Positions 54,490 to 63,569 of a DNA stretch of 64,000 nt are shown here, piece by piece; within the stretch, counting starts at the first letter, position 1, and every line of letters starts with the position of its first letter. Position numbers and translations under genes: made by a program. The notes beneath the pieces are model-generated. The model saw only the letters and a program-made list of their open reading frames with translations, searched no databases and had not been told where the DNA came from. Origin of the DNA: Marivirga aurantiaca (GTDB lineage Bacteria > Bacteroidota > Bacteroidia > Cytophagales > Cyclobacteriaceae). The stretch covers positions 682,001-746,000 of the forward strand of contig NZ_JAEQBW010000001.1 of assembly GCF_016679925.1 (NCBI RefSeq), in the 5' to 3' direction.

Positions 54490-55233
54490 TTATTCTAAAA
54501 TTTTGAAAATATCCCCTTTTTCAAACTCATTGATGGTTTTATAAGTATGGATATTATTAATATTAACCTTGATTAATCCCTGATGCTCGCTGGCTACCAA
54601 TGCACCAGTCTCTGTTTTTATCCAGTTTTCCCAACTGAATTCCACGCCCCCCACAGGAATAATCTGCACCCACATTTTAACGGATCGGGGTAGCCAGGTG
54701 GTTTTATCTACCACCCAAAGATAGGAATCTCCCGGTGTAACTCCGCCAGAAGTATATTTTACAAGTAGGGCCTCTGTTTCTTCATTTTCTGTTTCAACAT
54801 AATACCTTTCCGTACCAGAATCCCTGATTTTAGTGATTGGGTTAAGCCAAAAAGAATCATTGGCCCAGTATTCATAGGCATCCTTGACAAATTCTACAGT
54901 TGCTGCGGAATCCCGAAGTAGCTTGCCTTTTACAATGGCTTTTCCAGTAATATTATTTAAATTGATAAAAACCTCATAATCATCCCAAACCACCTGGGCA
55001 TAGTGCCTGTTTTTATCCCAAACGTGTTGATGTTCTCCTTTGAAATCCCAGCTAACAACATCAGTAGCTTGCCAGGCAGAATCATTTACTGCATCTAAAA
55101 TTTTATCTGCCAATGCCTCAGCTTTTTCACCTTTTTGCCCTTCTGGCAATGGCTTGTCAATAACTAAATAAGCAATATACCCCACTATTGTCAGGGAAAC
55201 CAATATTATAAATAGCCACTTTAAAAATTTCAT
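54490..55233 (-). CDS. Membrane-anchored hypothetical protein
   Basis: The 247-residue product has one N-terminal membrane helix (LKWLFIILVSLTIVGYIAYL) and a beta-rich periplasmic domain with several Trp residues (VVSWDFKGEHQHVWDKNRHY, YLWVVDKTTWLPRSVKMWVQ). The pattern resembles lipoprotein-carrier-like DUF families of Bacteroidota, but I cannot name it. It follows rsmG by 9 bp on the same strand, so it is likely the last gene of that unit. Confidence 0.65.
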   Translation of the reverse strand: MKFLKWLFIILVSLTIVGYIAYLVIDKPLPEGQKGEKAEALADKILDAVNDSAWQATDVVSWDFKGEHQHVWDKNRHYAQVVWDDYEVFINLNNITGKAIVKGKLLRDSAATVEFVKDAYEYWANDSFWLNPITKIRDSGTERYYVETENEETEALLVKYTSGGVTPGDSYLWVVDKTTWLPRSVKMWVQIIPVGGVEFSWENWIKTETGALVASEHQGLIKVNINNIHTYKTINEFEKGDIFKILE

Positions 55234-55242
55234 AACGATTTG

Positions 55243-55866
55243 TCAAAAAGGAATATAAATCAATTTTTTAGTTTCAAAAAAATCTTCTTTAAAATAATCG
55301 GAAAGAGAAATTTCCTGGTAAGGTCTTTTAATTTCTTTCATTTCCTCATCTAAATCGCCACCTTTAAGTGCCAATATGGCTGCTTCTCCTGTAGGTGTTT
55401 TTGCAACTATTTTTTGCTGTACCCAGGGGATGAAGTTATTCATTCGGGTTACAGCACGACTTACTACTATATCAAAGGTTCCTTTTACTTTTTCAGCCCG
55501 TTGGTGTAATGAAGTAATATTCTCCAGCCCAAGGCTTTTGCTTACTTCTTTTACAACTGTTATTTTTTTACCAATGGAATCCACCAGGGTGAATTTAGCT
55601 GTAGGGAATAGAATAGCAAGGGGTACGCCCGGAAAACCACCTCCTGTACCCACATCAAGAATTTTTTTGTCACTCAAGTCCATAAACCTGGCTATTGCCA
55701 GCGCATGTAAGACATGGCGTTCATAAAAATGCTCAATATCTTTTCTGGAAATAACATTGATCTTTTCATTCCACTCTTCGTACAACGGCCCCAATGCTTG
55801 CAATTGATTTTTTTGTACTTCCGATAAATCCTGGAAATACTTCTCAATAATATCGCTGTTGTCCAT
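55243..55866 (-). CDS. rsmG: 16S rRNA (guanine-N7)-methyltransferase
   Basis: RsmG (GidB) methylates G527 of 16S rRNA. The 207-residue product has the family N-terminus (LGPLYEEWNEKINVISRKDI, FYERHVLHALAIARF), SAM motif I KILDVGTGGGFPGVPLAILF, and later FDIVVSRAVTRMNNFIPWV. It sits 2 bp after the ECF sigma gene and before a membrane-anchored hypothetical protein. Confidence 0.95.
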   Translation of the reverse strand: MDNSDIIEKYFQDLSEVQKNQLQALGPLYEEWNEKINVISRKDIEHFYERHVLHALAIARFMDLSDKKILDVGTGGGFPGVPLAILFPTAKFTLVDSIGKKITVVKEVSKSLGLENITSLHQRAEKVKGTFDIVVSRAVTRMNNFIPWVQQKIVAKTPTGEAAILALKGGDLDEEMKEIKRPYQEISLSDYFKEDFFETKKLIYIPF

Positions 55867-55868
55867 AC

Positions 55869-56483
55869 TTAAAAATTCTTTTCTTTTCCCTCTATCAACT
55901 CTCTCATAAGCTCTCGTGAACGGTGCAATTGCGCCTTGATTGTACCGAGGGGAGAATCAAGTTCCTGCGCTATTTCCTCATAAGAAAGTTCCTGGAAATA
56001 GCGAAGTTTCACCAACCTTTGATATTTAGAGGGTAATTTGTCCACAAACATGCGCATGAGCTCAATCCGTTGTTGCCTTATGGCACTGTCCTGGGGAGTC
56101 AAATTTCTGTCTTCAATGTCTATGCCCACGGCATCTCCATTGTCATCAGTATAGGAAGAATGGATACTGATGGTCCTTAGCTTTTTCTTTCGGATAAAGT
56201 CAATTGCATTATTAGTTGCAATCCGGAAAAGCCAGGTGCTAAAAGTATAGTCTTTCTTAAATCTATGTAAACTTTTAAAGGCCTTTGAAAATGCTTCAAT
56301 GGTTAAATCCTCAGCGTCATCTACGTTTCTAACCATTTTGAGGACCATATGATAAACAGGTTTTTTATATCTTTTCATCAATTCAGCATAAGCCATTTGA
56401 TTTTTGGCTAATACGGCCTGATCTATCAATCTAAAATCCTTTAATGCCTTTTCTGAAAAACTTCTGTTTTTATTTATTTCCAT
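55869..56483 (-). CDS. ECF-type RNA polymerase sigma factor
   Basis: The 204-residue product has sigma region 2 (AYAELMKRYKKPVYHMVLKM, DAEDLTIEAFSKAFKSLHRF, FSTWLFRIATNNAIDFIRKK) and region 4 (LPSKYQRLVKLRYFQELSYE, EIAQELDSPLGTIKAQLHRS). No anti-sigma gene is next to it. The N-terminus overlaps the upstream glycosyltransferase gene by 10 bp. This RpoE-like type is widely conserved in Bacteroidota as a general or growth-related ECF factor; its regulon here is unknown. Confidence 0.92.
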   Translation of the reverse strand: MEINKNRSFSEKALKDFRLIDQAVLAKNQMAYAELMKRYKKPVYHMVLKMVRNVDDAEDLTIEAFSKAFKSLHRFKKDYTFSTWLFRIATNNAIDFIRKKKLRTISIHSSYTDDNGDAVGIDIEDRNLTPQDSAIRQQRIELMRMFVDKLPSKYQRLVKLRYFQELSYEEIAQELDSPLGTIKAQLHRSRELMRELIEGKEKNF

Positions 56484-57592
56484 TTAACTTTTTTTGACAG
56501 TAGTGCATTGGTTCCTATTACCCAATAGTAAATATTAAAAAGTATTTCCAATAGGGGGAACAACCATAATTTATTTATATCTCCAAACTTGGTGCTAGTT
56601 TTCCGGAACACGACACATTGTCCTATCATTCTTAATGCCATTAAAAGCGAAACCAATAGAATTTCCTGCATTTGACCAACACCAATTACGAAGATAAAGA
56701 ATATCCATAACATTGTTTGTGAAACATGATAGAGTCCGAGAAGGAATTTATCTTTCTTCCGATAAAATTTACCCACTGAAAGATGTCTTTTTTTCTGAGT
56801 GATAAAATCTTTCCAACTTGTTTTTGGTTTAGAATAGAGGGTAGCCTGCATATCTGTGCAAATTGCCGTATTCGTGCCATTAGCATGTTTGTTTACAAAT
56901 AAATCATCATCGCCACCTGTTATATTCAAATATTCCTTGAATCCTTTATTTTCCAAAAACAACGACCTTTTATATGATAGATTACGACCTATACCCATGT
57001 AAGGTTTTCCTGATAAGGCTAAAGAAAGATATAAAATGGCAGTTTGCAATGTTTCATAGCGTATAAACTTGTTCAATAAACCTGTTGATTTTTCATATTG
57101 GGAAACTCCTAAGACAATTTTTGTATCCTTGCCATAGCAATATGCCATTTTGGCAATCCAGTTTTTGCTGATGGCCTTGCAATCAGCATCGGTAAGTAGG
57201 ATGGTTTCATATTGAGAAGCTTTGATGCCGATAGTGAGGGCGTATTTTTTGTGGTTAATATGCAGAGGAACCTCATCAATTCTAACCACTTTCAAAAAAG
57301 GGTAATCATTCCTGATGCTTAGGAGCCAATCATAAGAACCATCGTGGGAGCGGTCGTCCACTACAATTACTTCAAAAACAGGATATTCCTGTGTCAGGAT
57401 ACTTTGAAGTCTTTCCCGAAGATTGTCAATTTCATTATGTGCACAAATTACTACAGATACTTCCGGTTGGGAGTGAGAGGGAGTAGGTTCAGGGGCAAAA
57501 AAAGAAAGTTTTAGAAAATATCTGATTAAAAAATAAAGTTGGATGCATAAGAAAAAGCAGAAAATATAAAAAAGAGGGTGGAAGTTTGTCAT
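56474..57592 (-). CDS. Family 2 glycosyltransferase, membrane-bound
   Basis: The 372-residue product has an N-terminal helix (FYIFCFFLCIQLYFLIRYFL) and a GT2 catalytic domain with VSVVICAHNEIDNLRERLQS, FEVIVVDDRSHDGSYDWL and ETILLTDADCKAISKNW (DAD motif). GGDDDLFVNKHANG and KKRHLSVGKFYRKKDK follow in place of the usual QxxRW-like site, and C-terminal membrane helices complete it. It likely builds a surface glycan or glycolipid. It is divergent from tgt. Confidence 0.88.
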   Translation of the reverse strand: MTNFHPLFYIFCFFLCIQLYFLIRYFLKLSFFAPEPTPSHSQPEVSVVICAHNEIDNLRERLQSILTQEYPVFEVIVVDDRSHDGSYDWLLSIRNDYPFLKVVRIDEVPLHINHKKYALTIGIKASQYETILLTDADCKAISKNWIAKMAYCYGKDTKIVLGVSQYEKSTGLLNKFIRYETLQTAILYLSLALSGKPYMGIGRNLSYKRSLFLENKGFKEYLNITGGDDDLFVNKHANGTNTAICTDMQATLYSKPKTSWKDFITQKKRHLSVGKFYRKKDKFLLGLYHVSQTMLWIFFIFVIGVGQMQEILLVSLLMALRMIGQCVVFRKTSTKFGDINKLWLFPLLEILFNIYYWVIGTNALLSKKVKWK

Positions 57593-57623
57593 GAATGAGA
57601 AAAGTCTTTTCTTGGTGTTTTGA

Positions 57624-57631
57624 CAAAGATA
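57624..57631 (-). promoter_or_regulatory. Promoter -7 element of the glycosyltransferase gene (TATCTTTG)
   Basis: On the minus strand TATCTTTG matches TAnnTTTG exactly and lies about 31 bp before the glycosyltransferase ATG. Confidence 0.5.
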
Positions 57632-57666
57632 TTGGAAAATAAAAATTATAAATTCTTAAGAAGCTA

Positions 57667-57674
57667 TATTTTTG
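57667..57674 (+). promoter_or_regulatory. Promoter -7 element of tgt (TATTTTTG)
   Basis: TATTTTTG matches TAnnTTTG exactly and ends 7 bp before the tgt ATG, so the mRNA would be leaderless or nearly so. Confidence 0.55.
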
Positions 57675-57681
57675 CACTTCT

Positions 57682-58812
57682 ATGACATTTACCATTTCAG
57701 ATAAAGATAAAAACTCCAAAGCCAGGGCAGGTTTGATGCAAACAGCCCATGGAGCTATAAGGACTCCCATATTTATGCCGGTGGGCACTGCAGGTTCAGT
57801 AAAAGCAGTACATCAACGAGAACTGCATGATGATATCAAAGCCCAGATTATATTGGGCAATACTTATCATTTGTACCTTAGGCCGGGATTGGAAATCCTG
57901 GAAAAGGTGGGAGGACTGCATAAATTCAATGGATGGGACAAACCTATTTTAACAGATAGTGGGGGGTACCAGGTGTACAGCCTTTCCGGAACGCGCAAGA
58001 TTAAAGAGGAGGGCGTTACTTTTAAATCGCATATTGATGGTTCGAAACATGTTTTCAGTCCTGAGTATGTGATGGATATTCAGAGAAAAATTGGTGCAGA
58101 TATAATGATGGCCTTTGATGAGTGTACACCTTATCCTTGTGACTATGAGTATGCCAGAAAATCTATGGACATGACGCACCGCTGGCTGGACAGGTGTATC
58201 AACAGGTTTGATGCCACTGAAGGAAATTATGGGTATGATCAAACGCTTTTCCCCATTGTGCAAGGCAGCACTTATAAAGACTTGCGTAAACAATCAGCTG
58301 AAGTAATTGCTTCAAAAGAACAGCAAGGAAACGCAATTGGTGGATTATCTGTTGGGGAACCCGCTGAGATGATGTATGAAATGACTGAACTGGTTTGTGA
58401 TATTTTACCTGCTGACAAGCCGCGTTACCTGATGGGAGTGGGGACACCTGCCAATATCCTGGAATGTATCGCCTTGGGAGTTGATATGTTTGATTGTGTG
58501 ATGCCTACACGAAATGCAAGGAACGGAATGCTTTTTACCACTGAGGGTATTATCAACATCAGGAATAAAAAATGGGAGGATGATTTTTCAAGTATTGATC
58601 CGGGACTTACGGGTTATGTTGATACATTTTACTCGAAAGCCTATTTGCGCCATTTAATGATTTCAAAAGAAATATTAGGCGCACAAATCGCCAGTATTCA
58701 TAATCTGGCTTTTTACCTTTGGCTGGTAGAAAGTGCCAGAAAAGAAATTATTTCAGGCACATTTTACGAGTGGAAAGAAAAAATGGTCGGAAAATTGATG
58801 CAAAGGATTTAA
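57682..58812 (+). CDS. tgt: tRNA-guanine transglycosylase (Tgt) without the zinc cysteines
   Basis: Tgt swaps guanine-34 of certain tRNAs for preQ1 in queuosine synthesis. The 376-residue product has ILTDSGGYQVYSLSG, QGSTYKDLRKQSAEVI, GGLSVGEP, MGVGTPANILECIALGVDMF and the nucleophile region FDCVMPTRNARNGMLF. The zinc site is unusual: the segment before YSKAYLRHL reads IDPGLTGYVDTF, where most bacterial Tgt have CxCxxC. I believe other Bacteroidota Tgt proteins also lack it, so this may be a lineage trait. It starts a run with the permease, transporter and secreted-protein genes. Confidence 0.93.
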   Translation: MTFTISDKDKNSKARAGLMQTAHGAIRTPIFMPVGTAGSVKAVHQRELHDDIKAQIILGNTYHLYLRPGLEILEKVGGLHKFNGWDKPILTDSGGYQVYSLSGTRKIKEEGVTFKSHIDGSKHVFSPEYVMDIQRKIGADIMMAFDECTPYPCDYEYARKSMDMTHRWLDRCINRFDATEGNYGYDQTLFPIVQGSTYKDLRKQSAEVIASKEQQGNAIGGLSVGEPAEMMYEMTELVCDILPADKPRYLMGVGTPANILECIALGVDMFDCVMPTRNARNGMLFTTEGIINIRNKKWEDDFSSIDPGLTGYVDTFYSKAYLRHLMISKEILGAQIASIHNLAFYLWLVESARKEIISGTFYEWKEKMVGKLMQRI

Positions 58813-58825
58813 GTAAGAAAAGCCT

Positions 58826-59899
58826 ATGAAAATTTTAGATAAATACATCATCAAGAAATTCCTTTCCACTTTTATTTTCGTGGTAGTAATCATATTAGCC
58901 ATTGTGGTAGTAATTGATTACACAGAGAAAAATGATGATTTTATGAAGCACAATCTCACTTTTATGGAGATTTTGCCTTATTATGGTGGGTTTATTCCAT
59001 GGATAGCCAACCTTATTACCCCTATTACTATTTTTATAGCAGCGGTTTTTGTTACGTCCAAAATGGCAGGCCATACTGAAGTTATAGCTATGCTTGCCGG
59101 AGGAATGAGTTTTAGGAGGTTTATGAGACCTTATTTTATTGGTGCAAGCATCATTGCATTGTTTAGTTTTTTTCTAAATTCTTATGTCATTCCAAAAGCC
59201 AATAAAACCCGGATAGCATTTGAAATAGCTTATACAAAGAAGCCTTTTTACTTTAATGACAGAAATATTCACCTCAAAATTGCGCCTGAGATTTATGCTT
59301 ATATGGAAAGCTATAACAATCAGCGGGATGTTGGCTACCGTTTTACTTTGGAAAGAATTGCAGATAAGGAGCTTAAGGAAAAATTAAGCGCCAGGAGAAT
59401 AGAGTGGGATTCGGCCAAATCGAGCTGGACGATAAAGGATTGGGAACTTCGGAAGTTTGATGGTTTTAAGGAAAAAGTTACTAACGGAGCAGAAATAGAT
59501 ACAGTACTTAATTTTACACCCAATGATTTCGCCAATAGTCATGGTTTGCAGGAAACCTTGACGATGGCGGAGCTGAACGATTATATTTCCCTGTTAAGGG
59601 AACGAGGTGCAGATAATGTGAAGGTATATCTCATTGAGCGATATATACGCTATATGTCACCTTTTGCAGCTCTCATTCTTACTTTCATTGGTGTTATATT
59701 ATCTTCCAAGAAAACAAGAGGAGGAACAGGTTTTCAAATTGCTTTAGGTTTTGTGATTGCCTTTGTCTTTATCATCTTCTTCATACTGAGCAAGGCTATA
59801 GCTGAGAATTCCACGATGAACCCGATACTGGCCGTTTGGTTGCCCAATATTACATTTACCGTTTTAGGGTTGATTTTATATAAATTTGTTCCACGATGA
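58826..59899 (+). CDS. LptF/LptG-family permease (YjgP/YjgQ)
   Basis: The 357-residue product matches permeases that lift lipopolysaccharide from the inner membrane with the ATPase LptB. It begins ILDKYIIKKFLSTFIFVVVI, has the family segment GGMSFRRFMRPYFIGA, a periplasmic domain (about 125-255) and three C-terminal helices (FAALILTFIGVILSSKKTRG, GFQIALGFVIAFVFIIFFIL). Whether it is the LptF or LptG partner cannot be told. It follows tgt by 13 bp and overlaps the EamA gene by 4 bp. Confidence 0.9.
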   Translation: MKILDKYIIKKFLSTFIFVVVIILAIVVVIDYTEKNDDFMKHNLTFMEILPYYGGFIPWIANLITPITIFIAAVFVTSKMAGHTEVIAMLAGGMSFRRFMRPYFIGASIIALFSFFLNSYVIPKANKTRIAFEIAYTKKPFYFNDRNIHLKIAPEIYAYMESYNNQRDVGYRFTLERIADKELKEKLSARRIEWDSAKSSWTIKDWELRKFDGFKEKVTNGAEIDTVLNFTPNDFANSHGLQETLTMAELNDYISLLRERGADNVKVYLIERYIRYMSPFAALILTFIGVILSSKKTRGGTGFQIALGFVIAFVFIIFFILSKAIAENSTMNPILAVWLPNITFTVLGLILYKFVPR

Positions 59900-60807
59900 A
59901 CAATGAATTAAAAAGCTATTTCAAGTTGCACTTTATTGTCCTCATTTGGGGATTCACTGCAATTTTAGGCTTACTAATAGCCATTCCCGCAGTTGAAGTA
60001 GTATTTTACAGAACATTATTGGCGACTGCGGTATTAGGTATTTTGCTGGCAGCTAGGAGAAAGCAATTCGCCATTGGCAAATATGAAATCATCAAAATTG
60101 TTGCTACAGGGTTTATTATAGCTGCTCATTGGATATTATTCTTTGGAGCTGCACGTGTGTCTACAGCCTCTGTATGTTTGGCAGGAATTGCCACTTGCTC
60201 TTTTTGGACTAGTTTGATTGAGCCTTTGATGACTAACAGAAAGGTGAAGATCTACGAAGTAATATTGGGAATTGTGGTGATGTTTGGCTTATACGTTATT
60301 TTCCGGTTTGAATTTCAGTATGCTCTGGGAATAACAATGGCCATTATTTCAGCCATGCTGGCCAGCGTATTTACAGTGCTAAATGGTAAATTTACCCACA
60401 GGCATAATCCCTATACCATTACTTTCTATGAGATGTTGGGGGCATTTATCGGTACAGCTATTTTTATACCTGTTTATGCTACTTATTTCAGCAATACAGC
60501 TTTTGATTTGATGCCAAGTGGGTCAGATTGGTTTTATTTAGTTATCCTGGCAGGTATTTGTACAGTGTATGCTTTTTCTGCTTCTGTTAAAATTCAGCAG
60601 GTTTTGAGTGCTTTTGTTGTAAATCTTACAGTGAATTTAGAACCAGTGTATGGAATTATAATAGCCTTTCTTATTTTTGGGGAGAAAGAAGAAATGTCCA
60701 CCGGATTTTATATGGGAACATTTATTATTTTACTTTCTGTTTTATCGTATCCACTGGTAAATAAATTGGCCAATAGAAAGGCACTACAAAGCGATACTCT
60801 ACGTTAA
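59896..60807 (+). CDS. EamA-family (DMT) transporter
   Basis: The 303-residue product has ten membrane helices in two repeated EamA halves (FIVLIWGFTAILGLLIAIPA, VVFYRTLLATAVLGILLAAR; then LGITMAIISAMLASVFTVLN, NLEPVYGIIIAFLIFGEKEE). Members export amino acids or other metabolites; the substrate is unknown. It is translationally coupled to the permease gene upstream. Confidence 0.9.
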   Translation: MNNELKSYFKLHFIVLIWGFTAILGLLIAIPAVEVVFYRTLLATAVLGILLAARRKQFAIGKYEIIKIVATGFIIAAHWILFFGAARVSTASVCLAGIATCSFWTSLIEPLMTNRKVKIYEVILGIVVMFGLYVIFRFEFQYALGITMAIISAMLASVFTVLNGKFTHRHNPYTITFYEMLGAFIGTAIFIPVYATYFSNTAFDLMPSGSDWFYLVILAGICTVYAFSASVKIQQVLSAFVVNLTVNLEPVYGIIIAFLIFGEKEEMSTGFYMGTFIILLSVLSYPLVNKLANRKALQSDTLR

Positions 60808-60820
60808 ATATTGTGTGATT

Positions 60821-62665
60821 GTGAAATACTATTTTTTATTTATACTATCTCTATTTTTTGGTTTTCAGGTATTTGCACAGAATGATGTAAACATTTATGC
60901 CCCTGAATTAATTGAAGAAGAAGTTGGCAAACAGGTGGTTTTTAAAGTGGATTGGACCGCTATCAATAAAGACCAATATAAGCTCACATGGAAAAGTGAT
61001 GCCCCGGATGCAAAATTTGATCTCCAGGAAATGGAGTTTTACTGGCAGCCAAAAAGCAACGAATCAGGTTTGTACAGAGCTACTTTCTTTATAAAAGACT
61101 CAGCCGACCAAATTGTGAAGAAAGCACAAACACTGATTAAAATACAAACACCAAAGCAGCTTCCGCGCTTCTACATGATTCCGGATTCATTGAATCAAAG
61201 GCCTTATATTAAACTTTTGCAGGGAGAACGTTACCGGATGGAATTTGTGGCCACCAGTCCCACAGCAACTGACGAAGATTTGATTCTTAGTTACATACTG
61301 GATAGCAATACAGATCTTAAGAGTTTCGATAATAGTGATTTGCATATTATTGGTAACAGGCTCATGTTGGATTGGAAGCCTAGCCAGGAGCAAGCAGAAA
61401 GAAAGTACTTTGAAATGGAGCTTATAGCCGTTGATGCCAACAATACTGCTGGCAGGAAGAAGTATCGTTTTCAGATTATTGATCAAAATTTACCACCACA
61501 ATTGAGGAACAATATAAATGCTACTTACATTATTACTGCCGACCAACAACTTGAAATCGATTTTTCTGTAACTGACCCTGATAATGATCCCATTGCATAT
61601 AATGTTGAAATACCGGTAACCGTTGGCAATCCAAATATCAGTAATTCTGGTCGTTTTACATGGAGCCTCTCCACCAGTGAAATGGCAAAAATAAATTCAG
61701 TTTTCCCACTGGATGTAAAGTTGACGGCCAGAGACTTACGACATCCTGAAGATTTTGTAGAAAAAAACATTACTATTCTGAAAAGTGATAAAAATGACCC
61801 TCCTGTTATTACCAAGCTTACCAATCTTTCTGTAAGGGAAGGATATGCTATTAAAAGAAGGGTTTTTATCAGAGACAACAATCATAATACTTCTGATTTG
61901 CGGTTTGAGCTGGACAATGAACCGGATTGGCTTTACCTGCAACAAGAGGGAGAGAGGTTGTATTTAATGAGTGATACCATTGATTATGATGTAGTGAAAG
62001 CTGATGGTATTCCCGTTCAGTATGATGTGTTATTTACTGTAACTGATCCGGATGGGGCTTCAGATAGCCAATTTTTTAATGTCACTGTTAATCAGGGAGT
62101 TAATACAGTGGAAGTGTACCGTGATCTTGAGCACTACCATAAAGAAACTGATGCTTTATTGGTGGGATTGAGAAAACAGATAAAAGAACTGGACAGAAAA
62201 TCACAAAAAAAACGGAATTTGAAGAATGCCTTATTGTTTTCTACTTTCTTTTTAGGAACCTTCAGTGCCACCGGTTCATTTTTTGATGATCACACTATTG
62301 CGCGCCAGTTAGTGCCTTATGCAGGGGCTTTATTGGCTATTTCCAGTAGTGTAAATGCTTTGGCTTTTAATCAGGAAGGAAAAATCAATTCCATTAAATT
62401 TCAATTAGAAGATATAGAAAAAAGTATAGTAAGAAATAAAAGTTACCTGCAGACTTATTCTGTACAAAATGAAACTGATGATGAATTACGAAACACTGAA
62501 CTGGTGAATCGTGTGCAGAATTATCGCCAGTCACTTATAGAACAGCGGATAGAACTTCAAAAACTGGAAGCAGAATACCGTGAGTTAAATTATGTGCAAC
62601 GCAGAATCAAACGCTTCAGAAGAAAAGGTAAGCTTGATGAAGTAAAATGGAATTTCCTTCATTAG
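60821..62665 (+). CDS. Secreted protein with cadherin/Ig-like repeats and a C-terminal membrane-coiled-coil region
   Basis: I do not recognise this 614-residue protein as a named family. A signal peptide (YYFLFILSLFFGFQVFAQ) precedes several beta-sandwich repeats (about 30-430) with the cadherin-like pattern SVTDPDNDPIAYNVEIP and FTVTDPDGASDSQFFNVTVN. Then come a helical segment (YHKETDALLVGLRKQIKEL), two hydrophobic stretches (ALLFSTFFLGTFSATGSF, LVPYAGALLAISSSVNALAF) and a coiled coil to the end. The start is GTG, at 60821 or 60815. It ends the tgt run and is convergent with ispE. Confidence 0.7.
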   Translation: MKYYFLFILSLFFGFQVFAQNDVNIYAPELIEEEVGKQVVFKVDWTAINKDQYKLTWKSDAPDAKFDLQEMEFYWQPKSNESGLYRATFFIKDSADQIVKKAQTLIKIQTPKQLPRFYMIPDSLNQRPYIKLLQGERYRMEFVATSPTATDEDLILSYILDSNTDLKSFDNSDLHIIGNRLMLDWKPSQEQAERKYFEMELIAVDANNTAGRKKYRFQIIDQNLPPQLRNNINATYIITADQQLEIDFSVTDPDNDPIAYNVEIPVTVGNPNISNSGRFTWSLSTSEMAKINSVFPLDVKLTARDLRHPEDFVEKNITILKSDKNDPPVITKLTNLSVREGYAIKRRVFIRDNNHNTSDLRFELDNEPDWLYLQQEGERLYLMSDTIDYDVVKADGIPVQYDVLFTVTDPDGASDSQFFNVTVNQGVNTVEVYRDLEHYHKETDALLVGLRKQIKELDRKSQKKRNLKNALLFSTFFLGTFSATGSFFDDHTIARQLVPYAGALLAISSSVNALAFNQEGKINSIKFQLEDIEKSIVRNKSYLQTYSVQNETDDELRNTELVNRVQNYRQSLIEQRIELQKLEAEYRELNYVQRRIKRFRRKGKLDEVKWNFLH

Positions 62666-62694
62666 AAAATGAAGGATTATTAAATATTTTGCTT

Positions 62695-63489
62695 TTACAA
62701 GTTATATAATTGATCAACTATTGAACCTTCAGGCTTCTCTTTAAATATTCCGTACATAGTGGAGCCACTTCCTGTCATGGAAGCATAAATGGCACCGGAA
62801 TCATATAATTTATTTTTGATTAAGGCTAAAGTAGGGTGTTGCTTAAATACACTTTCTTCAAAATCGTTCTTTAAATTATTTTTCCAATCTTTCAGAGGGT
62901 GGTTTTCTATGATCTCCTTAATAGGAGTTTCAGGGTTTTTCGGATGAATTCCATTATAAGCTTCTTTAGTTCCTATATGGATACCCGGGAAAACCAATCC
63001 TACGAAATAGCCCTGTAAATCAACAGCGATATCTTCAAAAATTTCTCCCCGTCCGCTTACTAATTTTGGTTTGTTTTGGATAAAGAAAGGGCAGTCACTT
63101 CCCAGTTTTAAAGCGTAATTTTCCAGCTTTTCCGTGGATAGGTTTAGTTTGAAATAATCGTTAAGCAATTTAAGCATAAAAGCCCCATCTGCGGAACCAC
63201 CACCAATACCAGCACCCATAGGAATGGCTTTATGAAGTACAATTTCAACCTCCGGCAAATTAAATTCCTTGTTCAGTAAATGATAGGCTTTCCAGACCAG
63301 GTTTTCCTCGGGCTTCCCAGGTATTTTCAAGCCCGTACTTTCAAAAGTTGTTCGTTGAGCAGGTATAATTTCCAATGCATCTTTTACAGGAATAGGGTAA
63401 AAGCAGGAAGATATATTATGATATCCATCCGCTCTTTTGGAGAGGATGTTTAACCCTAAATTAATTTTGGCATTGGGAAATGAAATCAT
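62695..63489 (-). CDS. ispE: 4-diphosphocytidyl-2-C-methyl-D-erythritol kinase
   Basis: IspE phosphorylates CDP-methylerythritol in the MEP pathway to isoprenoids. The 264-residue product is a GHMP kinase with the start FPNAKINLGLNILSKRADGY, the ATP-loop motif IPMGAGIGGGSADGAFMLK, GSDCPFFIQNKPKLVSGRGE, and the C-terminal GAIYASMTGSGSTMYGIF. Length is near the lower end for the family but complete. The gene is followed on its 3' side by the convergent secreted-protein gene. Confidence 0.95.
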   Translation of the reverse strand: MISFPNAKINLGLNILSKRADGYHNISSCFYPIPVKDALEIIPAQRTTFESTGLKIPGKPEENLVWKAYHLLNKEFNLPEVEIVLHKAIPMGAGIGGGSADGAFMLKLLNDYFKLNLSTEKLENYALKLGSDCPFFIQNKPKLVSGRGEIFEDIAVDLQGYFVGLVFPGIHIGTKEAYNGIHPKNPETPIKEIIENHPLKDWKNNLKNDFEESVFKQHPTLALIKNKLYDSGAIYASMTGSGSTMYGIFKEKPEGSIVDQLYNL

Positions 63490-63569
63490 CTAAGATGGGA
63501 GGAATAGACCTGGCAGGTTTTTAAAATCTGCCAGATCTTATTGTTTAATTTTAATTTCTCAATTTTGTC

